Assembly: GCF_007833165.1 (NCBI RefSeq)
Contig: NZ_VOBQ01000012.1
Location: 124,001-188,000, forward strand
Direction of reading: 5' to 3'
DNA length: 64,000 nt
Source of the DNA: Caenimonas sedimenti
GTDB taxonomy: Bacteria > Pseudomonadota > Gammaproteobacteria > Burkholderiales > Burkholderiaceae_C
Shown here piece by piece: positions 24,356 to 34,241 of the stretch. How positions within the stretch are numbered: position 1 is the first letter of the stretch; every line of letters begins with the position of its first letter. A program made the translations under genes and the position numbers. The notes under the pieces are model-generated. The model had not been told where the DNA came from. It saw only the letters and a program-made list of their open reading frames with translations, and ran no database searches.

Positions 24356-26197
24356 TTGGAACACGCACCCGCCTGGCTGACCAGCAGCCTCATTTACCTG
24401 GGCGCCGCGGTCATCGCCGTGCCGCTCTCGAAAGCCATCGGCCTGGGCTCGATCCTGGGCTACCTGGCGGCCGGTATCGCCATCGGGCCCTGGGGCCTCG
24501 GCCTGGTCACGAACGTCGAGGACATCCTGCACTTCGCCGAATTCGGTGTCGTGCTGATGCTGTTCCTGATCGGCCTGGAACTGGAACCGCGCCGCCTCTG
24601 GAGCCTGCGCCGCCCCATCTTCGGCTGGGGCAGCGCGCAGGTGCTGGGCTGCGCGGCCCTGTTGTTCGCGGCGGGGGTCGCGGCGGGCGCCCCATGGAAG
24701 ACCGCCCTGGTCGCCTCGCTGGGCCTGGCCCTCTCGTCCACCGCCATCGCGCTGCAGGTGCTGGGCGAGCGCCACCTGCTGCCCACCAGCAGCGGCCAGG
24801 CCGGTTTTTCCATCCTGCTGTTCCAGGATGTCGCCGCCATCCCGATCCTGGCGCTGGTGCCGTTGCTGGGCGTGGCGCAAGCGGAGCATGCCGCGGATGC
24901 CAACCAGTGGCTGGAAGCGCTGAAGGTCGTCGGCGTGATCGGCGGCATCATCCTCGGCGGCCGCCTGCTGCTGCGGCCCACCCTGCGCTGGATCGCGAAG
25001 AGCGAAACGCCGGAAATCTTCACCGCCGCCGCCTTGCTGCTGGTGGTGGCGATCGCCGCGCTGATGCTGTTCGTGGGGCTTTCGATGGCGCTGGGCGCCT
25101 TTCTCGCCGGCGTGCTGCTGGCCGAGAGCGAATACCGGCGCGAACTGGAAACCGACATCGAGCCGTTCAAGGGCCTGCTGCTCGGCCTCTTCTTCATCGC
25201 CGTGGGCATGAGCATCGACTTCGGCGTGCTGGCCCGCTCGCCCGGCGTCATGGCGGCCATCGTGCTGGCCCTGCTGTTGCTGAAAGGCGTGGTCATCTGG
25301 CTGATCGCCAGGCCCATGGGCATCCCCTTGCAGGAACGGCCCGTGTTCACGCTGCTGCTGGCCCAGGGCGGCGAGTTCGCCTTCGTGGTGTTCCAGGCGG
25401 CGGCCGGGGCGCGTGTCTTCCCGGCGGAAACGGCCTCGCTGCTGATCGGCGCGGTGGCTGTGTCGATGCTCGTGAGCCCGCTGCTGCTGGTGGCCATCGA
25501 CCGCTGGCTCCTGCCGCGCTTCGCGCAGGGCCAGCGCACGATGGATGAGATCAGCGAGCCGCAGGACGCCCCGGTGATCATCGCGGGCTTCGGCCGCTAC
25601 GGGCAGATCATCGGCCGCATGCTCGGTGCGCAAGGCATCAAGGCCACGGTGCTGGACCACGACGCCGACATGATCGAGGCCGCCCGCTCCTTCGGCTACC
25701 AGGTGCACTACGGCGACGCGACACGGCTCGACCTGCTGCGCACCGCGGGCGCCACCCGCGCCAGGGTGCTGGTCGTCGCGGTCGACGACAAGGAGCAGTC
25801 GCTGCGCATCGTCGACCTGGCGCGCGAACACTTTCCCGGCCTGGAGATCGTGGCCCGTGCCCGCGACGTGACGCACTGGAACGCCCTGCGCGACCGCGGG
25901 GTGATGCGGGTCGAGCGCGAGGTGTTCGAATCCAGCCTGCGCAGCGCGCGCACCGTGCTCGAAGTGCTGGGTTCGGCGCCGCACGAGGCGCGCAGGCACG
26001 CGATGCGCTTTCGCCGGCACAACCTCGAACTGTTCGAGAAGATGTACCCGCACCACAAGGACCGGGCGAAGCTCATCGCGGTGGTGAAGGAAGGGCGCCA
26101 GCAGCTGGAGGAGCAGATGGCGAGCGAGCGCGCCGAACTCGCCGGACGCGGCCACCGCGGTGAACGGCGGCCGCCGGGGTGGGACAAGGACGACTAG
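24356..26197 (+). CDS. KefB/KefC-type monovalent cation:proton antiporter
   Basis: A 613-residue CPA2-family antiporter: about 12 transmembrane helices (1-390), then a cytosolic TrkA-N nucleotide-binding domain with PVIIAGFGRYGQIIGRML and the acidic end of the second strand (VLDHDADMIEAARS). These proteins export potassium in exchange for protons, in Kef systems gated by glutathione adducts to protect against electrophiles. The conserved transport segment LSSTAIALQVL is present. The start is TTG (24356) with GGGGAG upstream. The preceding KefF-like gene forms a probable operon. Glutathione regulation is inferred from the pairing. The stop overlaps the convergent TauE-like gene in a shared CTAG. 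Confidence 0.92.
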   Translation: MEHAPAWLTSSLIYLGAAVIAVPLSKAIGLGSILGYLAAGIAIGPWGLGLVTNVEDILHFAEFGVVLMLFLIGLELEPRRLWSLRRPIFGWGSAQVLGCAALLFAAGVAAGAPWKTALVASLGLALSSTAIALQVLGERHLLPTSSGQAGFSILLFQDVAAIPILALVPLLGVAQAEHAADANQWLEALKVVGVIGGIILGGRLLLRPTLRWIAKSETPEIFTAAALLLVVAIAALMLFVGLSMALGAFLAGVLLAESEYRRELETDIEPFKGLLLGLFFIAVGMSIDFGVLARSPGVMAAIVLALLLLKGVVIWLIARPMGIPLQERPVFTLLLAQGGEFAFVVFQAAAGARVFPAETASLLIGAVAVSMLVSPLLLVAIDRWLLPRFAQGQRTMDEISEPQDAPVIIAGFGRYGQIIGRMLGAQGIKATVLDHDADMIEAARSFGYQVHYGDATRLDLLRTAGATRARVLVVAVDDKEQSLRIVDLAREHFPGLEIVARARDVTHWNALRDRGVMRVEREVFESSLRSARTVLEVLGSAPHEARRHAMRFRRHNLELFEKMYPHHKDRAKLIAVVKEGRQQLEEQMASERAELAGRGHRGERRPPGWDKDD

Positions 26198-26952
26198 GCG
26201 CCGACCGCGTCCCAGACCAGCTTGCACCCGGTCAGGAACATGCCGATGTAGATCAGGCGGTAGAACAGCAACGGCTGGATCCGGTGTGCCAGCTTCACGC
26301 CCACGATCACGCCGATGGGCGCGAACGGCAGCAGTGCCAGCGAGGTGCTCATGTTGCGCATGTCCAGCAACCCCAGCCAGGCATACGGCACCCACTTGCT
26401 CAGGTTCACGGCGAAGAAGAACACGGACATCGTCGCCGTGAACACCAGCGGCGGCAACCGCATCGGGATGACGTACGCGTTGACCGGCGGTCCGCCCGCA
26501 TGCGCGACGAAGCTGGTGAAGCCCGATGTGACGGTGAGCAGCGCGCCCAGCCATTTCGGCGGGTGCGGGCTGTCGGGCCGCGGAGGGAACAGGAGGCGTT
26601 GCGCCAGGAAGAGCAAGGTGCAGACGCCCACGATGCCGGCGACCGTGCGCGCATCGAGCATCTTGAACAGCAGCGTGCCGACGAGGGTGCCGACCAGGCC
26701 CAACGGCACCAGGAACTTGATCAGGTCCTTGTCCCAGTGCTTTCGGAAGGCGGCGAGGCCCATCACGTCCATCACGAACAGGATGGGCATCAGGATCGCC
26801 GCGGCCTGCGGCACCGTGACCGCCAGCGCCATCATGGGCACCGCCAGCGAACCGAAGCCGGCGCCGAAGCCGCTCTTGCTCACCCCCAGCAGCAGGACGG
26901 CGGGGATCGCGACGGCGTAGAAGAAAGGATCGGTGACCAGCGGGAGGCTCAA
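26194..26952 (-). CDS. TSUP-family (TauE/SafE) permease
   Basis: A 252-residue membrane protein with about eight helices in two repeats. The segments LLGVSKSGFGAGFGSLAVPMMAL and GFTSFVAHAGGPPVNAYV are the paired glycine-rich signatures of the TauE/SafE family, which export or import sulfite, organosulfonates or small carboxylates. The substrate is unknown. The only upstream start is TTG at 26952, which sits inside a perfect 7-bp palindrome with the GGAGG Shine-Dalgarno sequence in one arm, so translation may be weak. Confidence 0.85.
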   Translation of the reverse strand: MSLPLVTDPFFYAVAIPAVLLLGVSKSGFGAGFGSLAVPMMALAVTVPQAAAILMPILFVMDVMGLAAFRKHWDKDLIKFLVPLGLVGTLVGTLLFKMLDARTVAGIVGVCTLLFLAQRLLFPPRPDSPHPPKWLGALLTVTSGFTSFVAHAGGPPVNAYVIPMRLPPLVFTATMSVFFFAVNLSKWVPYAWLGLLDMRNMSTSLALLPFAPIGVIVGVKLAHRIQPLLFYRLIYIGMFLTGCKLVWDAVGA

Positions 26953-26977
26953 GCCTCCATTGTCTCCGGACCGCGGC

Positions 26978-27520
26978 TCACTTCACGCGCGCGGCCAGTT
27001 TCTGCAGCGACACCAGCAGGTCGCCGATGAACTTGGCGGTGGCCTCGTCGGTCAGTGTGCCCTGCGGGTCGAACTTCGTCTGCGCATTGGCGATGAACAC
27101 CTCGGGCTTGTTGACGGTGAAGGTGTTCATGAAGACCAGCACCTTGCGCAGGTCGTACTGCATGCGTGCCGTGCCGACCGGGCCCATGCTGGCGCCCATG
27201 ATGGCCACGGGCTTGCCGTCGAACGGCGGTTCGGGCGGGCGCGACATCCAGTCGAGCGTGTTCTTCAGCACGCCGGGAATGGAGAAGTTGTACTCGGGGG
27301 TGACGATCAGCAGCGCGTCGGCGGCGCGCACCTGCGCTTTCAGCGCCGTCACGGCTTCGGGTTCACCGGCCGTGCGCACGTCCTCGTTGTAGAAGGGGAT
27401 GGGCGTGAGATCGGCGATGGTGAGCCGCATGCCGGCGGGCACGAGCTTCTGGGCCGCGAGCAGCGCCATGCGGTTGTACGAATCCTTGCGCAGGCTGCCG
27501 CAGATGCCGAGTACGTTCAT
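26978..27520 (-). CDS. NADPH-dependent FMN reductase
   Basis: A 180-residue flavodoxin-like reductase. The phosphate-binding loop is GSLRKDSYNRM and the flavin-contact segment is TPEYNFSIPGVLKNTLDWMSRP, as in the SsuE/ChrR/azoreductase group. It would use NADPH to reduce FMN, quinones or metals. It lies 65 bases after the NTF2-like gene on the same strand, so it could be the tail of the pca-type operon, supplying reduced flavin; that is an inference. The ATG at 27520 is clear. Confidence 0.9.
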   Translation of the reverse strand: MNVLGICGSLRKDSYNRMALLAAQKLVPAGMRLTIADLTPIPFYNEDVRTAGEPEAVTALKAQVRAADALLIVTPEYNFSIPGVLKNTLDWMSRPPEPPFDGKPVAIMGASMGPVGTARMQYDLRKVLVFMNTFTVNKPEVFIANAQTKFDPQGTLTDEATAKFIGDLLVSLQKLAARVK

Positions 27521-27585
27521 GAGGGACTTCCAGGGAAATGGTTCAGAGCTTCATTCTGGCCGAATGCCGAGCGTGCGTGCCCATT

Positions 27586-28209
27586 TCAGCGTTCCAGTGG
27601 GCCGCCGGCGAGCCAGCGCTCGCCTCGCCGATAGAGCTCCTGCACCACGTCACCTTTGAGCATGGGCATGTCCATCTTGACCTTGTAGCCGATGCGCGTC
27701 TGGATGTATGCCAGGTGGCGGTAGCCTTCCGGAAAGGTCGCGAGCAACGCCTGGTCGAGCTTGAGCTGCGCGGTCGGATCGACCGGGTCGATGCGGTCCT
27801 TCTCGTAGATCGGCTGGCGATGCAGGACTTTCCAGCGGCCTTCATGGCGCGTGACGAAATCGTGGAAGCGCCCGGTGCAGACCACGTCGCACAACACCGG
27901 ACCGTCCGCCCCTTCGACCATGCCGCGCTGGGAGATCGTCATCTTGGTCTGCGCGATGGCCCGGTCGCCGGCCACCTCGATCGCGGAGCCGCCCAGGAAA
28001 TGAAGGATGCTCACGCCCTTGGCCCAGCCCTCCTGCGTCACGCGGATGAAGTCCTGGAACGGGCCCTGGAACCAGGTCGCCATCATCACGCCGTCGGGAT
28101 GCCAGCAGGTCGCGAAGCGGTCCCAGTCGCCGGCGTCGCGCCAGACGGCCCAGCGCTCCACCAGCTCGCGAATGAGTTGCTTGTCCTGGAGGTCGTTGTG
28201 ATCGCTCAT
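27586..28209 (-). CDS. NTF2/SnoaL-like protein
   Basis: A 207-residue soluble protein of the cone-shaped NTF2-like fold (SnoaL-like; nuclear transport factor 2 family). Evidence is the helical start QLIRELVERWAVWRDAGDWDRFATCWHPDGVM, the GRFHDFVTRHEGRWKVLHRQ strand pair and the length. Members are isomerases, dehydratases or dioxygenase small subunits, and the active site varies, so no reaction can be assigned. Its ATG overlaps the stop of the DsrE-like gene by four bases (ATGA), making co-translation likely. It is the seventh gene of the run that starts at pcaI. Confidence 0.82.
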   Translation of the reverse strand: MSDHNDLQDKQLIRELVERWAVWRDAGDWDRFATCWHPDGVMMATWFQGPFQDFIRVTQEGWAKGVSILHFLGGSAIEVAGDRAIAQTKMTISQRGMVEGADGPVLCDVVCTGRFHDFVTRHEGRWKVLHRQPIYEKDRIDPVDPTAQLKLDQALLATFPEGYRHLAYIQTRIGYKVKMDMPMLKGDVVQELYRRGERWLAGGPLER

Positions 28210-28661
28210 GGCCGGATGTAGGACCATCCTTGCTGCTGGCGCTTCATCAGTTGCGTCACACCGGCCGGCACGTAGCCCAGGTCCGGCAGCATGTCGGACT
28301 TGGCCAGCTTCTGGTTGGTCATCGTGTTCTCGCACGCCACCACCTGGATGCCGGCCTTCATGGCGCTCGCGATGCGCGCCGCGGCCGGTGAACCCGCCTT
28401 CAGCATGTTGATGCCGGGTCCGTACACGACGATCTCCAGTTCCACGGCATCGGCGCCCAGGTCCGCCTGCACGTTGTAGGCGTTGTTGAGCGCGAGGCCC
28501 CATTTCGCCGGATCGTTGTCGCTCACCTGGAAGACAACCTTGTTGGGCCGGGCGGGCGCCGCGGCCTGCATCGGGGCGCAAGCAGCAAGTGAAGCACCGG
28601 CGAGCAGCACGGCGCCGGCGGCGATGAAGCGCCGGCGTGCCGGGGCGTGGGAAAGGGGCAT
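28206..28661 (-). CDS. DsrE/DsrF-like exported lipoprotein
   Basis: A 151-residue protein with RRR followed by a hydrophobic stretch and a lipobox (ASLAAC, C28), so a Tat- or Sec-exported lipoprotein. The mature part resembles the DsrE/YchN sulfur-relay fold: KVVFQVSDNDPAKWGLALNN at the start, ELEIVVYGPGINML, and a conserved cysteine C110 in GIQVVACENTM. DsrE-like proteins carry sulfur on that cysteine, but periplasmic members have no defined role. A good AAGGAG lies before the ATG. It overlaps the NTF2-like gene and follows the serine hydrolase by 21 bases. Confidence 0.82.
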   Translation of the reverse strand: MPLSHAPARRRFIAAGAVLLAGASLAACAPMQAAAPARPNKVVFQVSDNDPAKWGLALNNAYNVQADLGADAVELEIVVYGPGINMLKAGSPAAARIASAMKAGIQVVACENTMTNQKLAKSDMLPDLGYVPAGVTQLMKRQQQGWSYIRP

Positions 28662-28682
28662 GCGACTTCTCCTTGAGTGTGT

Positions 28683-29960
28683 TCAGGCAGCCCCCAGCAT
28701 ACGGCCCAGGGCCAGCAGCGCAGGCAAGGTCAACGGATCGTTCGCGGCACTCGCCGCGACGGGGTGCGAGGCGAAACGGGCCACCACCAGTTCGGCCTTG
28801 GGCGCGACGTAGAGCCGCTGGCCGTGGATGCCCCGGCCCTCGAAGGCACCGTGCTCGTTGTGCGTGACCCACCACATGCTGCGGTAGGAATAGCCGGGCA
28901 GCAGCGTGTAGCCGGCCTTGGCGAACTTCGCCGGGTCGGCGCCGCCACGGATGTCCGCCACCACGGCCGCGGGCAGCAGCTGCCGGCCGCCCCAGGCGCC
29001 GTCGCAGCGCATCAGCTCGCCGAAGCGCGCCATGTCGCGCAAGGCGGCGTTGAGGCCGCCGCCGCCCATGGGCACCCCGATCGGGTCCACGGTGAGGTAG
29101 CCATCCTGCTCGCAGCCCAGGGGCGCCCAGATGCGCTGCGACAGCATGTCGGCCAGCGCCACGCCGGTGACGCGCTTCATCACCCAGCAGAGCAGCTCGG
29201 TGTTGACCGTCTTGTAGGCGAAGGCTTGGCCGTGTTCGCCTTCGGGCCGCAAAGTCTGCAGGTACTCGTAGAAGTTCTGCGCGCCGCTGTAGCCGGCAGG
29301 ACGTGGACGCAGGCCACCGGCCCGCGAGTAGTCCCAGATCTGCGCTTTCGGGTCGGAGTACAGCTCGGAATACGCCACGCCGATCTGCATGTCCATCACC
29401 TGGCGCAGCGTCGCGTTCGCGTAGGCGGTCCCTTGCATCTCCGGCAGGTAGTGCGGCACCAGCCTGGTCTCGTCCAGCACGCCTTCGTGCACCAGCGCCG
29501 CCGCCAGGGTGCAGGCATACGACTTGGTGATGGAGAAGCAGCTGTGCGGCACGTGCGCCTGCAACGCGCCGAAGTAGCGCTCGTAGATGCGCTTGCCGCG
29601 GTGCAGGACCACGATGCCGTCGGTGTAGGTGTCGTGCAGGGCGGCGTCCCAGCGGCGCGGCTGCCCGTTCATGTCGGTGAACGGCAGGGCGTCGATGGCC
29701 GCGGCGTCGGCGGGCGATGGCTGGCCCAGCGGGCTCGCCGCGGTCTCGCCGCGCCAGACGTTGGCGGTCGGCACGAGCTCGCGCATGTGCGACAGGCTCC
29801 AGCGGATCTCGGGAAAGGCGAAAAACCGGTCGCCCGCGAAAGTCACCCGCCGTTCGGCCGCCGGCGGCGTGCCCTGCATCCAGCCCAGCACGTTGGGGTC
29901 GGACGCTGGCCCGCCGAGGTAGCGCTTGCCGTCGAATTCGAGCGTGTCGGTGGCATCCAT
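28683..29960 (-). CDS. Class C beta-lactamase-like serine hydrolase
   Basis: A 425-residue member of the penicillin-binding/class C beta-lactamase fold, the group that also contains esterases such as EstB and 6-aminohexanoate-dimer hydrolase. The SXXK motif is SITK, with nucleophile S143 and base K146; the second motif may be Y197-S-E. There is no signal peptide, which argues for a cytoplasmic esterase or amidase rather than a cell-wall enzyme. AAGGA lies eight bases before the ATG. It lies in the gene run with the maleylacetate reductase and pca genes, so it may release an aromatic or carboxylate substrate; this is inference. Confidence 0.87.
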   Translation of the reverse strand: MDATDTLEFDGKRYLGGPASDPNVLGWMQGTPPAAERRVTFAGDRFFAFPEIRWSLSHMRELVPTANVWRGETAASPLGQPSPADAAAIDALPFTDMNGQPRRWDAALHDTYTDGIVVLHRGKRIYERYFGALQAHVPHSCFSITKSYACTLAAALVHEGVLDETRLVPHYLPEMQGTAYANATLRQVMDMQIGVAYSELYSDPKAQIWDYSRAGGLRPRPAGYSGAQNFYEYLQTLRPEGEHGQAFAYKTVNTELLCWVMKRVTGVALADMLSQRIWAPLGCEQDGYLTVDPIGVPMGGGGLNAALRDMARFGELMRCDGAWGGRQLLPAAVVADIRGGADPAKFAKAGYTLLPGYSYRSMWWVTHNEHGAFEGRGIHGQRLYVAPKAELVVARFASHPVAASAANDPLTLPALLALGRMLGAA

Positions 29961-30016
29961 GCTTGCAGTCCTTGCCGGGCAAAGACTGGCAGGCTACGCC
30001 CCAGGCGGGCGGGCGG

Positions 30017-31080
30017 TCAATCGGGGCTGGGCCGGGTGCCGTCGAAAGCGTTCTGCAGCAGGCGCCGCAGGGCCTCGCGTTCGAGCGGACGCGGGTTGGG
30101 GTACTGGTTCTGCAGCGCGATGTCGAGCGTGCGGTCCAGGTCCTGCTGGCGCAGCCCGATGTCGCGCAGGGCGAGCGGCGCACCCAGCGCGCGGGCCAGG
30201 TCGTAGACGGCCTGCGCCGCGTCCGTGCCGCCCAGCGCACGCGCGATGCGCCGCATGGCGTCCGGCGCGGCCCGGCCGTTGTAGGCCAATGCATGCGGCA
30301 GGACGATGGTGTGCGTTTCCGCATGCGGCAGGTTGAAGCTGCCGCCCAGCGTGTGGCACAGCTTGTGGTGCAGCGCCATGCCGACGTGGCCGAGCACGGT
30401 GCCGCATAGCCATGCGCCGTACAGTGCATCGGCGCGCCCCGCCAGGCCCCGGGGGTCACGCACGATGGCCGGCAGCGCCTGGCCCAGCGCGCGGATGCCC
30501 TCCTCCGCCATCAGCGCCATCACGGGGTTGCCGTCGGCCGAGTAGAGCCCTTCGGCGGCATGGGCGATCGCGTTGATGCCGCTGGTGGCGCTCAGCGCGA
30601 CCGGCAGGCCCAGGGTGAGCTCCGGGTCGTAGATGACCGTGCGGGGCAGCACCCGCATGTCGCGGCCGGTCTTCTTGACGCCGGCCTCGGTGATGCCGTA
30701 GATCGGCGTCATCTCGCTGCCGGCATAGGTGGTGGGAATGGCGATGATCGGCAGGCCCGAATCCAGCGCAATCGCCTTGCCGAGCCCGGTGGTCGAGCCG
30801 CCGCCGATCGCCACGGCGCAATCGGCATCGAGGCGCCGCGCGGCTTCGCGCGCTTCACGCGCGCTTTCGATGGGGACGTGCATCACCGCCTGGTCGAAGA
30901 TGCCGGCGGCGCGGTCGCCCAGCAGCCGCATCACTTTCTGTGCCGAGTCACGCTGCTGGGGCGTGCACAGGACAAGTGCGCGTCGGGCACCCAACGCCTC
31001 GATCTCCTGCCCCAGTTGGGCCATCTTCCCGGCCCCGAAGATGACCCGGGCCGGCTGGCTGGTGTACAGGAAGGGCTGCA

Positions 31081-31081
<1 letters not shown>
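30017..31081 (-). CDS. Maleylacetate reductase
   Basis: An iron-containing alcohol dehydrogenase-type enzyme reducing maleylacetate to 3-oxoadipate with NAD(P)H, at the end of hydroxyquinol and chlorocatechol degradation. Signatures are PARVIFGAG near the N-terminus, AIGGGSTTGLGKAIAL (nucleotide binding), IPTTYAGSEMTPIYGIT, and the histidine-rich block HHKLCHTLGGSFNLPHAETH, which is specific to maleylacetate reductases. Length is 354 residues from a GTG start at 31081 that overlaps the pcaF stop by one base (TAGTG). Position directly after pcaIJF supports the assignment, as its product is their substrate. Confidence 0.92.
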
Positions 31082-32286
<1,205 letters not shown>

Positions 32287-32314
32287 GGTGTGTTTCCTTG
32301 GGTCTTTCGGTGGC

Positions 32315-32959
32315 TCATGGGGCCATGATCGGCAATCCCACGAGCTGCTCCAGTTCCGCATGCGACAGCCCGGGCACGGTGTCGATCAGGCGCAGGCCGC
32401 GCGGCGTGCATTCCAGGGTGGCGAGGTCGGTGTAGACGCGCTTCACGCAGGCGATGCCGGTGAGCGGGTAGCTGCAGCGCTCCACCAGCTTGCTCTCGCC
32501 CTGCTTGGTGAGCAGGTCCATCATCACCCAGGTCTGTTTCGCACCGACAGCCAGGTCCATGGCGCCGCCCACCGCCGGAATCGCGCCCTCTTCGCCGGTG
32601 TGCCAGTTGGCCAGGTCCCCGGTGGCGGACACCTGGAAGGCGCCCAGCACGCAGATGTCCAGGTGGCCGCCGCGCATCATGGCGAAGCTGTCGGCGTGGT
32701 GGAAGTAGGCGCCACCAGCCAGCAGCGTCACGGGCTGCTTGCCGGCGTTGATCAGGTCGTAGTCTTCGGTACCGGCAGCGGGTGCCGGGCCCATCCCCAG
32801 GATGCCGTTCTCGCTGTGCAGCAGCACTTCCAGGCCCTGCGGCAGGTGATTCGCCACCAGCGTCGGCATGCCGATGCCGAGATTGACGTACGCGCCTTCG
32901 TGGATGTCGCGGGCGACCCGTTGGGCGAGCTGGTCCTTGGTTCGTCTGGCGTAGCTCAT
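32315..32959 (-). CDS. pcaJ: 3-oxoadipate CoA-transferase subunit B
   Basis: PcaJ with PcaI transfers CoA from succinyl-CoA to 3-oxoadipate. The 214-residue protein has the start AQRVARDIHEGAYVNLGIGMPTL and the catalytic glutamate in LHSENGILGMGP (near residue 51), plus GGHLDICVLGAFQV, as expected for the beta subunit. The ATG at 32959 lies one base after the pcaI stop; an upstream in-frame ATG at 32983 would overlap pcaI. The same fold covers acetoacetate CoA-transferases, so substrate specificity rests on pcaF and the maleylacetate reductase next door. Confidence 0.93.
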   Translation of the reverse strand: MSYARRTKDQLAQRVARDIHEGAYVNLGIGMPTLVANHLPQGLEVLLHSENGILGMGPAPAAGTEDYDLINAGKQPVTLLAGGAYFHHADSFAMMRGGHLDICVLGAFQVSATGDLANWHTGEEGAIPAVGGAMDLAVGAKQTWVMMDLLTKQGESKLVERCSYPLTGIACVKRVYTDLATLECTPRGLRLIDTVPGLSHAELEQLVGLPIMAP

Positions 32960-32960
32960 G

Positions 32961-33662
32961 TCAGGCCGCCTTCTGGAAGCCACCGGCTTGCGTTGCCGTA
33001 CGCGGCACCTGCACGATGCGATGCACGAAGATGCCGGGCGTGACCACCGTCTCCGGGTCCAGTTCCCCGAGCGGCACGATCTCGTGCACCGAGGCCACGG
33101 TGCGGCGCGCCGCCATCGCCATCACCGGCCCGAAATTGCGCGCGGCCTTGCGATAGGTGAGGTTGCCCCAGCGGTCACCGCGCTCGGCCTTGATCAGCGC
33201 CAGTTCGGCATGGATCGGCGACTCCAGCACGTACATGCGCCCATCGATCTCGCGCGTCTCCTTGCCCTTGGCGAGTTCGGTGCCGTAGCCTGTCGGCGTG
33301 AAGAAGCCGCCGATGCCCGCACCGGCTGCGCGGATGCGTTCGGCCAGGTTGCCTTGCGGCACGAGTTCCAGTTCGACCTGCCCGCTGCGGTACAGCGCGT
33401 CGAACACCTGGCTGTCGGCCTGGCGCGGAAAGCTGCAGATGACCTTGCGCACCCGGCCGGCCTTCAGCAGGGCCGCCAGGCCGTGGTCGCCGTTGCCCGC
33501 GTTGTTGTTGACGATGGTGAGGTCGCGCGCGCCCTGGGCGATGAGCCCGTCGATCAGCTCGCCGGGGATGCCGGCCGTGCCGAAGCCGCCGACCATGACC
33601 GTCGCGCCGTCGGGGGTGCCGGCGAGTGCCTCGGCCACGGAGGGCGCAATCTTGTCGATCAT
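32961..33662 (-). CDS. pcaI: 3-oxoadipate CoA-transferase subunit A
   Basis: Alpha subunit of the CoA-transferase. Family features: ATVMVGGFGTAGIPGELIDGL near the N-terminus, NNNAGNGDHGLAALLKAGRV, the GGFFTPTGYGTELAKGKE loop and WGNLTYRKAARNF. From the ATG at 33662 (MIDKIAPSV) it is 233 residues; an ATG at 33683 is also possible and neither has a strong ribosome-binding site. It is the first gene of the leftward catabolic run and is divergent from the DUF1841 gene with about 45 bases between, so the promoter must be compact. No regulator gene is adjacent. Confidence 0.93.
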   Translation of the reverse strand: MIDKIAPSVAEALAGTPDGATVMVGGFGTAGIPGELIDGLIAQGARDLTIVNNNAGNGDHGLAALLKAGRVRKVICSFPRQADSQVFDALYRSGQVELELVPQGNLAERIRAAGAGIGGFFTPTGYGTELAKGKETREIDGRMYVLESPIHAELALIKAERGDRWGNLTYRKAARNFGPVMAMAARRTVASVHEIVPLGELDPETVVTPGIFVHRIVQVPRTATQAGGFQKAA

Positions 33663-33707
33663 GGTCGGGGGAATTCTAGACATTCACCAAAGTGCTAGCC
33701 TTGGCCC

Positions 33708-34142
33708 ATGTTCAATCCCAGCCAGGAAGAGGTGCGGCGATTCTTCTGCGCCGTGCACACCAAATCGAGGGGCGGCGCGCCCATGGATGCGCTTGAAACG
33801 CTGGCCGGGCAGTGGCTAGCCGAGCATCCCGAGTACCACCCCGAGGTGGAGGATGCGGACGCCGCCGTCGCCCGTGTCTACGACGGCGCGGGCGGCCGGA
33901 CCAATCCATTCCTGCATCTTTCGATGCACCTGTCGATCAGCGAGCAGTGCTCCATCGACCAGCCGCGCGGCATCCGCCAGGCGGTGGAGCTGCTGGCGGC
34001 GCGGCGCGACTCATTGCACGACGCGCACCACGAAGCGATGGAGTGCCTGGGGCAGATGCTGTGGGAGAGCCAGCGGTCGGGGCGGCCGCCGGATGGGGAG
34101 GCTTACGTGGCCTGCGTGCAGCGGCGCGCGACAAAGGATTGA
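33708..34142 (+). CDS. DUF1841-family protein
   Basis: A 144-residue soluble protein beginning MFNPSQEEVRRFFCAV, the hallmark of the DUF1841 family of beta- and gammaproteobacteria. NPFLHLSMHLSISEQ and an alpha-helical C-terminus with HDAHHEAMECLGQMLWE follow. The histidines in the last block suggest metal binding, but the function is unknown. It is divergent from pcaI and is followed by a long hairpin before the convergent cytochrome gene. Confidence 0.88.
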   Translation: MFNPSQEEVRRFFCAVHTKSRGGAPMDALETLAGQWLAEHPEYHPEVEDADAAVARVYDGAGGRTNPFLHLSMHLSISEQCSIDQPRGIRQAVELLAARRDSLHDAHHEAMECLGQMLWESQRSGRPPDGEAYVACVQRRATKD

Positions 34143-34146
34143 CCTC

Positions 34147-34228
34147 GTAGGCTGGGGTGAGCGCGCAGCCGAACCCCAGCGATCCAGCGCCTGCTGGGGT
34201 TCGGGCTGCGCCGCTCACCCCAGCCTAC
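34147..34228. repeat. Long near-perfect hairpin, REP-like copy 1
   Basis: GTAGGCTGGGGTGAGCG (34147-34163) pairs perfectly with 34212-34228, and the inner arms 34165-34180 and 34193-34209 pair with one extra G, leaving a loop of about 12 bases. It sits between two convergent genes and has no T-run. The GTAGGCTGGG...CCCAGCCTA core recurs at 62313-62344, which suggests a dispersed palindromic family that may also end transcription. Confidence 0.85.
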
Positions 34229-34241
34229 GCAAGGCGACGAC

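Noticed and set aside
27586-30459. One 957-residue frame running through three genes
   Set aside because: Only its end (the NTF2-like protein from 28209) is real; the rest is a shadow of the serine hydrolase and maleylacetate reductase frames.
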